Source: Acanthosepion pharaonis (taxonomy: Eukaryota; Mollusca; Cephalopoda; Sepiida; Sepiidae). Taken from it: a stretch of 64,000 nt of DNA. Below the pieces are notes generated by a model. The model was given only the letters and a program-made list of their open reading frames with translations, did not search any database and was not told the origin of the DNA. Positions 20,831 through 30,320 of the stretch are shown here, piece by piece (position 1 is the stretch's first letter; each line of letters starts with the position of its first letter). The translations under genes were made by a program, and so were the position numbers. Location of the stretch: NCBI GenBank assembly GCA_903632075.3, contig CAHIKZ030005493.1, positions 1,938,501-2,002,500 on the forward strand, given 5' to 3'.

Positions 20831-21124
20831 AATTTGTGATCGAGCGGCGCTATATCGAGTCTAATTCGTTACCTCTTCGTCACCGAGAACTGTTTGGTGT
20901 TTGGTTCCTATCGTAACTGTTCGGGTTTCAATTCTCGGTAGTGGATGCGCACTGCTGATGAGTCCCAACTGTAGTAGAAAACGGCTGTCCAGTGCTTTCT
21001 GCATTTTGTTGAGGTTTCTTCTAGACTCGATGAATTATTTCTCTTTGTATATCCTTGCTTGAACCGGCTTCTAATGCTCTGGAGTGAGCAGCTTGAGGAT
21101 AGTAGTCGTAGCTCGAGTAGGGCA

Positions 21125-21126
21125 CA

Positions 21127-21178
<52 letters not shown>

Positions 21179-21345
21179 ATAAAAGAGGTTATAGTAGTTC
21201 AAACGAGAGAAAAGTGTGTATAATAAAAAGAAGAGAGAAACCGCAAACGTTTTTGGTTGTAATGTATTAAAAAATATATTATGTTTATTTTCTATAATTT
21301 TGCAACACGTGTTTCCGATCTCGCGATCATCATCAGGCAAAGAGT
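21125..21345 (-). mobile_element. Terminus of a Penelope-like or related element
   Basis: A TA tract (21127-21183) is followed by 160 bp without coding content that ends, on the minus strand, in the hammerhead-like core at 21299-21341. Twelve to fifteen bases beyond it lies an AATAAA-type motif, a layout seen at the other hammerhead-like sites. Confidence 0.4.
21299..21341 (-). ncRNA. Hammerhead ribozyme candidate, type I layout
   Basis: Minus strand, in order: TTTGC, CTGATGA, T, GATC, GCGA loop, GATC, G, GAAA, CACGTGT, T, GCAAA. TTTGC/GCAAA is a perfect 5-bp stem I. GATC/GATC (plus a T-G wobble) is stem II. ACACGTGT is a self-complementary stem III that begins with the A after GAA and ends with U of a GUU cleavage triplet. 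All invariant core bases (CUGANGA, GAAA) are present. A loop-less palindromic stem III would need dimerisation. Biochemical activity is unknown. Confidence 0.65.
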
Positions 21346-21649
21346 GGAGATTTCCAGATATTATTAAAAGGAATTGATTTTTCTTATGCTTTTCGATGTT
21401 AAACATTCCCTTTTTTGTGTGTTAGTGACCCAAATGTCTTCCTTGAACTGGCAGTGAAAAAGTTTTGCGTGAAGGGTAATAAAATAATTAAGACTGGTCC
21501 GAGAAAGGGTGAGGAAGATATCTATATTCTTATCTTTTAATGACCCCTGTGTGTTCTTAGATTTATTTCCATTCTTTTGTATATTTGTCAGCATGCGTAC
21601 GCATACGTATATTCCCTCTCCATATATTCATACTGTCTTATTATAGGGA

Positions 21650-21849
21650 ATTAGTATACACATATGTACACATGCACACACACATGCATGCATATACACA
21701 CACATACACAGACTTCCTATGTTGTGTACGGTCCGTGTGCGTGCCCATGAGCAATTTTTTTGTCAATATGTGTATATATATATACCAGTACGCGCGTGTA
21801 CATGCGTACTCACTCTCTATATACATATACTGTCTTATTATAAGGAAAT

Positions 21850-21892
<43 letters not shown>

Positions 21893-22098
21893 GCGCACAC
21901 ACTTCCTATGTTGTATAGGGTTTGCGCGCATGCCCGTGAGCAATCTATTGATTTTTCAAATATGTGTATACATATTCGTGCTCCACATATACCCGTGTGT
22001 GAGTGTGTGCGCATGGATGCGAGTGGTCTGACCACTATATCTGGCCATTATGCATACATGTTGTGTGCTTTTGCGTGTGGGGTTATGATCTATCTATC

Positions 22099-22157
<59 letters not shown>

Positions 22158-22160
22158 GGG
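21650..22160. repeat. Cluster of CA/TG and TA microsatellites
   Basis: CA-rich stretches at 21650-21710 and 21853-21892, then TATATA/(TG)n at 22093-22156. Two similar segments ('cttcctatgttgt', 'gcccatgagcaat') about 195 bp apart indicate a duplication of the whole microsatellite block. Confidence 0.85.
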
Positions 22161-22189
22161 CAGGGGGGCTAACAGGGAACCTTTTCTCG

Positions 22190-22385
22190 CCACCTTCACA
22201 CTGAGAAAAATGGCGTGGTTTGGACATGTTACAAGGCACAGCCGCCCGTGCAAGACCATCACCCGAGGAACAGTTGAAGATCAACGTAGGAGATGGCACC
22301 AACGCAATCAATGGACAGGTATGGATGTATCAGAATTGCTAATGGCTGCTGTCGATAAACCACGTTGTGGAGGAGATTTAGTGTG
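22190..22385 (+). pseudogene. LINE RT C-terminus
   Basis: Plus frame: KMAWFGHVTRHSRPCKTITR, GTVEDQRRRWHQRNQWTG, then MDVSELLMAAVDKP. It matches the 'AWFGHVTRH..L.KTIL.GT..GGRRRGRQR..W...V.EW' end of a common invertebrate non-LTR polymerase. A short piece between the QW and the SELL block is missing. Confidence 0.7.
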
Positions 22386-22440
22386 TAATAATAAGGGGCA
22401 ACCAAAGACAGAAGGTCTTTGGTTGCCCCTTATTATTACA
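22384..22440. repeat. Perfect 26-bp inverted repeat with 5-nt loop
   Basis: tgtaataataaggggcaacc and the following six bases pair exactly with gtctttggttgccccttatt and its following six; the loop is agaag. It begins where the LINE fragment ends. Confidence 0.95.
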
Positions 22441-22499
22441 TAAATAAAGGGGGTGATCATATATATATATTAAGTCCGTAAACTACTTAAAAAATTAAA

Positions 22500-23040
22500 T
22501 GTTTAAATTGATAACATTCATCATTTTTTAGACATCTAAATTTCTATCAAGCATTGAAATCTATCTTTTACATAATTTTGTTAAAACAAAATTACAGTCT
22601 CTTTCGATTAACTTCCCTCTCCCCCTCTCTCTTTGCCGTAACACTCATTTAGATATATCTGTATTACTGTCGTCTGTCTCATCTCTCCTTTCCATTTTTC
22701 CTTTTCTTTTCTCCCCACTCCCCTCCCATTCCTATATATCATTTCCGTTAAGTTAACCATCTAAATAGGTCACGGTTCGGTCACTCCTCCTACCCCAATA
22801 TAAAGCATGCTTAAGAGAGATATGAAATTAACCCCTCCCTATACTCTATCTTGTCTCTTTAACTACAACTATCACCCTCCTTGTTAAATTACAAAAATTA
22901 CACTACCCATCAATTTCTAATCCCATTTTTCCTTTCATTTCGTAGTTGGAATTGTTACCTGATGTACCGGAGTCCTTTAAAAAGGATTTTGGTGAAATAA
23001 ATTATTGTAATGGTACCTTAAAGTGTCTTAAAGTGTTTTT
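22500..23040 (+). mobile_element. Pyrimidine-rich 3' region ending in a degenerate CTGATG..GAAA hairpin
   Basis: The plus strand is C/T-rich with no coding signal. It ends 'gttacctgatgtaccgg', 'aaaaaggattttggtgaaat', 'aaattattgtaatgg'. CTGATG, TACC/GGT and GAAA are spaced like the hammerhead-type termini elsewhere, but A9 of the core is missing. Confidence 0.4.
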
Positions 23041-23043
23041 CTT

Positions 23044-23044
<1 letters not shown>

Positions 23045-23086
<42 letters not shown>
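23045..23086. repeat. (TA)n microsatellite
   Basis: About 40 bp TA directly left of the fold-back. Confidence 0.95.
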
Positions 23087-23088
<2 letters not shown>

Positions 23089-23385
23089 AAAGTTGATAAT
23101 GAAAAAAATAATAGTGTTTTTTTATGAAAGTATTTATTTATTGTATATATATATTTGATATTTCAGATTGGCCTCAACCTTTCTTCAGAAATAACTGTTT
23201 ACAAGTAGCGTCCGTCGCGAGATTCGGACGTCACGTGATATCTCGCGACGGACGCTGCTTGTAAACAAACAGTTATTTCTGAAGAAAGATTGAGGTCAAT
23301 CTGAAATATCAAAATATATATAAAAGAAATAAATACTTTCCTAAAAAACATTATTATTTTTTAATTTGCAACTTTTTCTATATAT
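23085..23385. mobile_element. 300-bp fold-back with a hammerhead-like core in each arm
   Basis: Arms 23085-23222 and 23241-23385 are inverted copies with few differences, from 'atatagaaaaagttg' at the outside to 'gcgtccgtcgcgaga' at the centre. The 18-bp loop includes cacgtg. Each arm, read outward, holds ATTTCTGAAGA, an AGATTG/CAATCT stem, GAAA, TATC. The arms therefore look like two element termini in inverted orientation. A TA tract flanks each side. Confidence 0.9.
23276..23313 (+). ncRNA. Hammerhead-like core in right arm of fold-back
   Basis: TTT, CTGAAGA, A, AGATTG, AGGT, CAATCT, GAAA, TAT, C, AAA. TTT/AAA is a 3-bp stem I, AGATTG/CAATCT is stem II, ATAT is palindromic stem III ending in an AUC triplet. 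There is an extra base before stem II. The mirror copy is on the minus strand at about 23160-23197. Confidence 0.5.
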
Positions 23386-23417
23386 ACATATTATGAAAGT
23401 ATACGTGGCTTCTCATT

Positions 23418-23421
<4 letters not shown>

Positions 23422-23461
<40 letters not shown>
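23422..23461. repeat. (TA)n microsatellite
   Basis: About 40 bp TA. Confidence 0.95.
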
Positions 23462-23463
<2 letters not shown>

Positions 23464-23519
23464 ATCGCTGTATATGGGTGCACTTTCAAATATATTCACG
23501 AACAATGTCTTTCGGCTGA

Positions 23520-23790
23520 TCTCTCCTTTGACCTAACTGATACAAATCTACCATTCGACCATTCATTTGAATGTGCCGTGTCCTTTCAGGACGTAGGCGA
23601 TCATGGATCTCCACTTCCCTTTATTTCTTGCAGCTCTCGACAATTTCCGTCACTCTGCCACCTCTTCCGGACTACATTCTGTCATACACTTGCTCAAGCC
23701 CGCTAGGTATATCATGCGTTGTTTTCCGTCTATCCGACCTGCGAGTATTAGATTCTCCAGGCCCTCCTTTCTCATTATATATATATGTGT
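23520..23790 (-). pseudogene. LINE RT C-terminus
   Basis: On the minus strand: NEKGGPGESNTRRSDRRKTT, GLEQVYDRM, stop, ...VESCKKYREVEIHDRLRPER. It is a decayed relative of 13020-13180 ('gatcatggatctccac' replaces 'gatcatggctctccag'). Confidence 0.55.
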
Positions 23791-23862
23791 GTGTGTGTGC
23801 GTATATATATATATATATATTTATAAATAAATGATATATATATATATATATATGTATATATT
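23775..23862. repeat. TG/TA microsatellite
   Basis: TATA, (TG)n, (TA)n and a second TA run separated by 'aataaatga'. Confidence 0.9.
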
Positions 23863-24008
23863 ATTAATGCATGTTTCGTTAAATAATATAGAGAAGTTTT
23901 GTCTATTTATTTTGAGTAAATTCCTTTCATATTGTCGAATAAGTTTTTTAGCATTATCACTGAAACACGAAAGAAAATCACCATGTTGATACATGTTTTT
24001 ATTGTTAA

Positions 24009-24052
24009 TCCAGTCTAAGCTTTCGGCTTACATAAGCCATCATCAGAGGTTA
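24009..24052 (-). ncRNA. Hammerhead-like core
   Basis: On the minus strand: CT, CTGATGA, T, GGCTT, ATGT, AAGCC, GAAA, GCT, T, AG. Stem II is GGCTT/AAGCC, stem III is palindromic AGCT ending in a CUU triplet, and stem I is only CT/AG. AATAAA-like sequence ('acaataaaaaca') follows. Extra T before stem II. Confidence 0.5.
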
Positions 24053-24213
24053 CAAGTACATTACAATAAATTAAATAATAAATTAAATAACAAAGATGGT
24101 AATTTTTGTTTTAGATTGGTTATGCGGATATTGGAACAATGATAGTTTGTTTCGTTTGCATGGAAGATTGCTATGCAACGATAAATTCGTGCATATGAAA
24201 CGCAGGAAGTAAA

Positions 24214-24230
24214 TACACACACACACACAT

Positions 24231-24309
<79 letters not shown>
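24214..24309. repeat. (CA)n(TA)n microsatellite
   Basis: About 50 bp CA-rich then about 45 bp TA. Confidence 0.95.
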
Positions 24310-24310
<1 letters not shown>

Positions 24311-25090
24311 CACATAAAACAAATATTAGTCAACAATAATCATCGGAATTTACTGTCATTTAAACACGGATTTAATTAATAAAACTATGTAAATATCTTC
24401 CTGATTTGTTGCAATCATATTGTAACTCGGGGTCATTTAGCACAAAAACAAAAGGGGGAAATATATGACTTGGATAATTTGGACTGCGTCTTATACGACG
24501 GTAAATACAGCTCATAAAGAATGCGTTAACTGTTTTGAATTTCCGACATTATAATACGTACGTGTGTAACTAAATACGATTTGAACAAACATAATCTATT
24601 GTTTGTCAGATTGTATGATTCGAGCAAAAAAAAAAAAAAAATGGTCGCTTTAGCATGCCTCATCGTTATCGCTGTTGGGCAATTCCTTCATTTTTGGATT
24701 GAATTTACGAGGTCGCTTCATCGTAAACTTCAAACGCTGGACGATCGCGTTTGGTTTCTAAGGAAACAGCCAAAGCATCGAGAAAGGTGATACTTCTATC
24801 GAAGTTTTATGCCGGAGATACAGAGAATGGTGGCATATTTGGGTACGGTAAATAGGAAACGCCTATTTGGTGGCGGTGGGGTACGCCACGGCGCTACTGA
24901 ACAAGTAAAAGCAAGGTGGTGTTTTAGGCCTTAACCGGCATCTTTCTTGTCTTCGAGTAGTTCTAATTCGATTACTTGTCTTTTTAGTTATTGTTCCTTA
25001 TTTGTTTTCCTACTGTAATATTTTTTTATCTTTTTCTTAAATTGTTACACACACAGCAACAAACCTTGCATCTTATTGGCGTTATTGCAA
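24310..25090. other. Unassigned sequence with one small hydrophobic frame
   Basis: No repeat recognised. A 49-codon plus-strand frame from an ATG at 24641 to a stop at 24788 starts with MVALACLIVIAVGQFLHFWI, a possible signal anchor, then a basic stretch ending PKHRER. It follows an A15 run and has no visible homologue or splice context. I do not call it a gene. Confidence 0.25.
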
Positions 25091-26340
25091 ATTCAAAATT
25101 TCAGTATGGCGATTCCGGATCCAGATCCGGTCTGAACTGGTTTTAATTTGCTCTTGGAGGCGGCCTGTTTCGAAAATGGAATATGTTGGACTACGGTCTT
25201 TTGGATTAAAGTTGAAAAAACAGACAATTTCATTTGGAAATACTGTCATTTGAGAACAATATTTTTTTTCATTTGAACATGAGCTATTGAAAGTTGTGTC
25301 CCTTTAATTGTTTTTAGCAGTAGAAGACAAGATGGCGGAATTCGAAAATAATAGCAGAAATGAAAACTTGGGAATCCGAAATTTCAGGATTGCAGGTCCG
25401 GATCCGACCAGAAATGTTTTTAATTTGCTCTCGGACTTGGCCTGATTTAAAAATGGTATGATAATATGGCCTCTAGGAGTAAAGCTGTAAAACACGGACA
25501 ATTTTATTTTCAAACACTGTAATTTGAGAACAGTATTTTTTTTCATTTGAACATGAGCTTTTGAAAGTTGGAGAGTTGTGTCCCTTTGTTTTTATCAGTA
25601 GAAGCCATAACGACGGAATTGGAAAATAATATAAGTAATGAAATCATAAGAATCCTAATTTTTAGGATTGCGGTCCGAAGCCGACCAGGAATGTTTTAAA
25701 TTTGCTCTCGGCGTCGGCCTGTTTCGAAAATACTATATGCTGACTACAGCCTCTTGTAGTAAAGTTGAAAACACGGATAATTTTATTCTGAAACACTGTA
25801 ATTTGAGTACAGTATTTTTTTCGTTTGAACATGAGCTATTGGAAGTTATAGAATTGTATCCCTTTGTTTTTATCAGTAATAGCCAAGACGGCGGTATTTG
25901 AAAATAACCTTAGTAAGGAAAACTTGGGAATTCAAAATTTCAGAATTGAGAGTCCGGATCCGACCCAGAATGTTTTTAATTTGCTCTCGGAGACGGCCTG
26001 ATTTCAAAATTACGATAAGTTGGACTACGGCCTCTAGGAGTAAAGTTGAAACACAAACAATTTTATTTTCAAACACTGTAATTTGAGAACACTATTTTTT
26101 CATTTGAACATAAGCTATTGAAAGTTAGAGTGTTGTGTCCCTTTAAGTTTTTTATCATCAGAAGCCAAGATGGCTGAATTCGAAAATAATCACAGTAATG
26201 AATAACTTAGGAATCCAAAATTTCAGGATTGCGTGTCCGGATCAAACCAGGAATGTTTTTAATTTGCTCTCGGAGTCGGCCTGTTTCCAAAATGGTATGA
26301 TATATTGGGCTATGGCCTCCAGGAGTAAAGTGGAAAAGTG
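25090..26340 (+). repeat. Tandem array of ~280-bp units, about 4.5 copies
   Basis: 'aaatttcaggattgc' / 'gtccggatcc' blocks occur at about 25097, 25378, 25657, 25935 and 26217 (278-282 bp apart). Each unit also has 'tttttaatttgctctcgga', 'ggcctgttt', 'actgtaatttgagaacagta' and 'catttgaacatgagctattg'. No coding frame is conserved. The last unit runs into the inverted repeat at 26290. Confidence 0.92.
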
Positions 26341-26990
26341 TGACACACTGACATTCGCATTTATTTATATAGATTATTCTAAATGATATTGAATAGAAAT
26401 ATTTGTAGTCCAGAATGCGATTAAAAATCAGCGATTTTATTGTGTCGTTTGTTAATTATATTAATACAACCTCCTTATTTGATTCCTTTGTTCTTTTTGC
26501 GAATGGATTAAAAACAAAATCTATTCTTGTGGTGCCGTTAGATGCTTTCTTGATAAAACAGATTTGAAAGATTGTTAAACATTTTCGCTTCGTGACGTAT
26601 TTTGGATGATACTGATATTTTTTGAGGTGTCATTATATCATATTTTATTATTGATGATTGCCTTCGTTGTCATTATATCATAATTATTGTTATTGTTGAC
26701 ACAGTTATATTGGACATACTACAACCTCCCTGAGTAGAGGTCGCACATGTCACTTATCTGATCAAAGTTCTACAAAAAAAACCCATCTAGCTCCCAACAA
26801 TTTGCAAAAACCCTTAAGAAAACAAACGACACGATAAAATCGTTGAAATTAAGAGCATTCTAAACCACAAATATTTCTACGCAGTACCATTCAGGATAAT
26901 CTATATATAAATAAATGCGAATGTTAATGTGTCACACTTTTTCCTAGAGGCCTTGGCCCAACATATGATACCATTTTGGAATGATACTGA
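26290..26990. repeat. Inverted repeat (about 85-bp arms) around a ~500-bp interior
   Basis: 26290-26382 (ending 'cattcgcatttatttatata') and 26893-26985 are reverse complements with a few changes. Both include 'gtgtgacacac', 'attcgcatttatttatat' and 'agattat'. The left arm is the end of the 280-bp array unit, so the array terminus was copied in inverted form. Confidence 0.8.
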
Positions 26991-27205
26991 AACGCTAAAA
27001 GATGATTGTGTAGGGTCTTTTTGTGGTGTCATTATATCATATTTTATTATTGTTATGCCTTCGTTGTCAACGAATTAGCAACCGGGTTTGTAGAGGTATG
27101 TTTTTCTGATCAAAGGTTCTTTACAAAAAACAAAAAAAAAATAAAGACAAAATATAGAAAACAAACGACACGAAAATTGATTTTGGCCTTAGTGATTCTC
27201 ATACT
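26590..27205 (+). repeat. Direct duplication of ~250 bp
   Basis: 'tgtcattatatcatatttta', 'ttgccttcgttgtca', 'tctgatcaaa' and 'aaacaaacgacacgata' at 26600-26850 recur at about 27020-27190. Confidence 0.75.
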
Positions 27206-27339
27206 GTAGGGTCTTTTTGTGGGCGGGCAGTGTTAATGTTCTCAATGATTTTGGTAGTATTTTTACAGGGTTTTATTTTAACAAAATATAATGGTGGATT
27301 GGATGGTGCATGTCTGTTGAGTGTTTCCTAAGTGCTAAA

Positions 27340-27865
27340 ACAATAAAGCCCGACACTCTGCGCCCAATCTGGAGATCAACAACCCCATCACTTTACAACA
27401 AGATCCGGATCTTCAATATTAACGTCAAGTCGGTCCTAATTTACGGCCCAGAAACCTGATGAGTAACTAAGACCAACGCCCACAAACTTCAGACATTTAC
27501 CCATCGATGTCTCAGGAACATCCTCAATATCAGGTGACCGGAATTCGTCTCCGACGACCAACTGTGGAACAAGACCAGACAAGCCCCAATCAAGATTTAC
27601 ATCAAGAAACTGAAATGGGGATGGCTCGGCCACGTACTCCGCAAGCCTGCTTCTAGTGTCACGAGGCTGGCCCTTGTCTGGAATGCACAAGGGAAGTGAA
27701 AAGTGGGTCGATCAAAACAGACTTGGCGCAGAAATGTTGACGCAGTGGTGAAGGCAGCCGAGCACGTCATGGGCCGTGCCGAAGAGGATCGCCCAGAACC
27801 GCGTCCGTTGGAGATGTGTTGTTGCGGCCCCTATGTTCCCGAAGGAATCAAGGAGCATAATAAGT
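27340..27865 (+). pseudogene. RTE-like non-LTR RT C-terminus
   Basis: Peptides in order: LRPIWRSTTPSLYNKIRIFN, INVKSVLIYGPET, two stops, KTNAHKLQTFTHRCLRNILN, PEFVSDDQLWNKTRQAP, KKLKWGWLGHVLRKPAS, LALVWNAQGK, stop, TWRRNVDAVVK, and PEGIKEHNK. This is the post-catalytic region and C-terminus of a very widespread invertebrate non-LTR endonuclease/RT. At least four in-frame stops make it dead. It ends 6 bp before the Helitron. Confidence 0.85.
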
Positions 27866-27871
27866 AATAAA

Positions 27872-28587
27872 TCTTACTTATTATAAAACCCAGGTTGTGT
27901 GTGTGTGTCTGTACGTTTATATATTGGATCGGATTTCCTACATTGTTCAACTGATTTCAACAAAACTTCACAGGACTACGTAAAATTACGTTGCGGTTGT
28001 TCTGACACCACCAAATTTGGAAAAACACAATTGTTTTTGCACGAAATAAATTTGAAAACACGATTAAGAGGCATCGCGAGAATGAAAGGGGGACAACTCA
28101 TATCGAGTTATACTTATTATAAAACCCAGGTTGTTTGTTTGTGTGTGTGTGTGTGTGTGTGTGTTCGTTTGTATATGGGATCGGATTTCCTACATTTTTC
28201 AACCGATTTCAACAAAACTTCACTTTTTATTTTTTTTAGCAGGTAGTGTTTCTTATTGTCTTGCACACTTTTTTTCTTTATTTTTACATTCAGAATGCTT
28301 TAAAAATTCCATTTACAAGACAATTGTTTATAATAAAATTCTATTCAATCGGTAGACTCATAACGATTGAAAACAATGTTTTTGTTTGAGTTTGGGTTTG
28401 ACCAATTCGTAAAAAAAAACAAAAAAAAAAAAAAAAAAAACAAAAAAAACAAACTAATTAAGACATGCATGTCCGTCAACCTTAAACAATAATCTTTGTC
28501 AATTTTATTTTTCAGTCTTTATGATGGTCGGTACTTGATCTATCTCTTACTGTTATATCCCCGGGCAACGCCGGGCTCTACTGCTAG
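27872..28587 (+). mobile_element. Complete non-autonomous Helitron
   Basis: It starts TC (tcttacttattataaaaccc) just after an A (27871). It ends with a CCCGG..CCGGG hairpin, a short spacer and CTAG (28584-28587), followed by T (28588). These are the Helitron rules: 5' TC, 3' hairpin plus CTRR, insertion between A and T. Length is 716 bp with no Rep/helicase coding. The 5' end motif recurs internally near 28110 ('acttattataaaacccaggt'), each time followed by a GT-rich run, so the 5' half is duplicated. An inverted relative lies at 53539-54218. Confidence 0.88.
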
Positions 28588-28904
28588 TATACAATAAAAA
28601 AAAGCAGTCAAAGCAAGGAGGTACAGGAAATTTAAAATGTTCTTGTTGGCGGCCTTTTGATAACTTAAAGGCTTAAACCTAAATTTTTGTGATCGCCATT
28701 ATTTGTCTCTACTACGACCCTGGTTGTCAATCTGTTATTAGACGTGAACTAAATATAAGTATATATAATATAAATATAACTTTTAATTCGAATTAAAGTG
28801 TCGCCCGTGTTTTATATGAAAATGGCCACACGTTGTCGAATAATTGCGGCTTTTAAAGTCCGTGCGATTCTTGCCGTTATAATTTTTTTTTTAAGCATAT
28901 GACC

Positions 28905-29040
28905 CTAAGCAAGACGGGAGTGTCACTAACACGCAAGGGGTTACAGAGAATGAGACGAAGAGTAAAGAGGAGTGTTTTGGAAAAGGATAAAAAGAAGGAC
29001 AGGGATCAAGGTCAAGTTATCAGAAGATGTCGATTGACAT
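28905..29040 (-). mobile_element. LINE 3' terminus, diverged
   Basis: 'gaccctaagcaagacgg', 'gtcactaacacgcaaggggt' and 'acagggatcaagg' correspond to the 108-bp array unit and the 3' tail at 46100-46165, in minus orientation. Confidence 0.55.
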
Positions 29041-29089
29041 TACATTTGAATGTTTGAAGATTATATCTATCAGGGAAGTAAGTGATAGG

Positions 29090-29310
29090 AAGGGATATGA
29101 GCGGTCATGGTTCTCCACATCTTCCTGTCTTATGTAACTACAAAGGACAGAATTTTGTTTAGGGCTAAAAAGATTGTTCCTCAGCCACCCATAACAAATT
29201 GTCCCTATCTTTACGAGATAATCAGTCTACTTAAGAAGAGCCATATTTTTATTCATGCATCTCGTTGCGTCAGGAAGGGGGAAATCATGGTTCTCCACAA
29301 CTGTTTTGTT
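29090..29310 (-). pseudogene. Remnants of a LINE C-terminal tail
   Basis: 'gagcggtcatggttctccac' and a second 'aaatcatggttctccacaac' resemble the antisense WRAMI.H end seen at 13040 and 23590. Little else is recognisable. Confidence 0.35.
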
Positions 29311-29339
29311 GCTTTTGTCTTGTGTGTGTGTGTTTGTGT

Positions 29340-29520
29340 GTGTGTGGGGGGGTTCAGTATCTGCCCACGGCTGGAAACCTGACAGGTGCTACCAACCCGG
29401 GTCAGGGTGGACCTGAGAACAACAACAATTAAGAAGTAGTTCCAAGCTCCTAAACACCTAATCTTCCAATCCGAGGTCTTGCTGCCGGATGTAGTTTATC
29501 ATCATACCGAGGACTACTCC
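29340..29520 (+). mobile_element. R1 tail
   Basis: 'acaggtgctaccaacccggg', 'ggtggacctgagaac' and 'gtttatcatcataccgagga' match the R1 tail. It is preceded by a TG run. Confidence 0.65.
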
Positions 29521-29707
29521 ATTTCTAAATCGATGAAAAATTAATATTTATGGATTCTGACAAAAGTTGTGGGAAGTACGAATGAAAATAATCAGCAAAA
29601 ATTATATCCACCCACACCCAGGAAAATTTTCAATATTTTTTACGGGAGGACAAGAACAATTGATCAAAACTTCTTCGGGTTTTCCTTAAAACTTTCTCTC
29701 TTCTCAC

Positions 29708-30320
29708 ATGATTCATTCATGGTCTTCTCAGCATCTCTTTCCAGAAGCACAAGTCTCTTCTTCATCTGTGAGGAGATTGTCCAGCATTCACTGCCATATA
29801 GGAGGATTGATATTACATAACAGTTCAGTACTCTTTTCTTTGTTTCTCTTGCTTCAAGTCTCTTCTTCATCTGTGAGGAGATTGTCCAGCATTCACTGCC
29901 ATATAGGAGGATTGATATTATATAACAGTTCAGTATTCTTTTCTTTGTTTCTGTTGCTTCAAGTCTCTTCTTCAACTGTGAGGAGATTGTCCAGCATTCA
30001 CTGCCATATAGGAGGATTGATATTACATAACAGTTCAGTACTCTTTTCTTTGTTTCTCTTGCTTCAAGTCTCTTCTTCATCTGTGAGGAGATTGTCCAGC
30101 ATTCACTGCCATATAGGAGGATTGATATTACATAACAGTTCAGTACTCTTTTCTTTGTTTCTCTTACTTCAAGTCTCTTCTTCATCTGTGAGGAGATTGT
30201 CCAGCATTCACTGCCATATAGGTGGACTGATATTACGCAACACTTAAGTACCCTTTCCTTTGTTTCTGTTGCTTCAAGTCTGTACTTCATATGTGGGGAG
30301 ATTGTCCAGCATTCACTTCC
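29708..30320 (-). repeat. 105-bp tandem array of LINE RT sequence (about 6 copies)
   Basis: The minus strand gives a 35-residue unit repeated in frame: MKKRLEARETKKRVLNCYVI then SILLYGSECWTISSQ. LLYGSECWT is the conserved motif that follows the catalytic palm in RTE-type non-LTR polymerases. 105 is 35 codons, so a 208-codon frame stays open across the array. Units are nearly identical, suggesting recent expansion or homogenisation. The open frame is a product of unit length, not of a gene. A second, rougher array of the same unit lies at 58990-60785. Confidence 0.92.

Noticed and set aside
24581..24790. Small membrane protein gene
   Set aside because: A hydrophobic N-terminus is the only support, the frame is under 70 codons, and it follows an A run. 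Chance is as likely.
27899..28355. Plus-strand frames of 115 and 74 codons
   Set aside because: They lie inside the non-autonomous Helitron and run through its GT repeats. The second Helitron copy does not preserve them.
29664..30290. 208-codon minus-strand frame as a real repeat protein
   Set aside because: It consists of six copies of one 35-residue piece of a LINE polymerase. It lacks any flanking gene structure and is explained by a 105-bp tandem unit.
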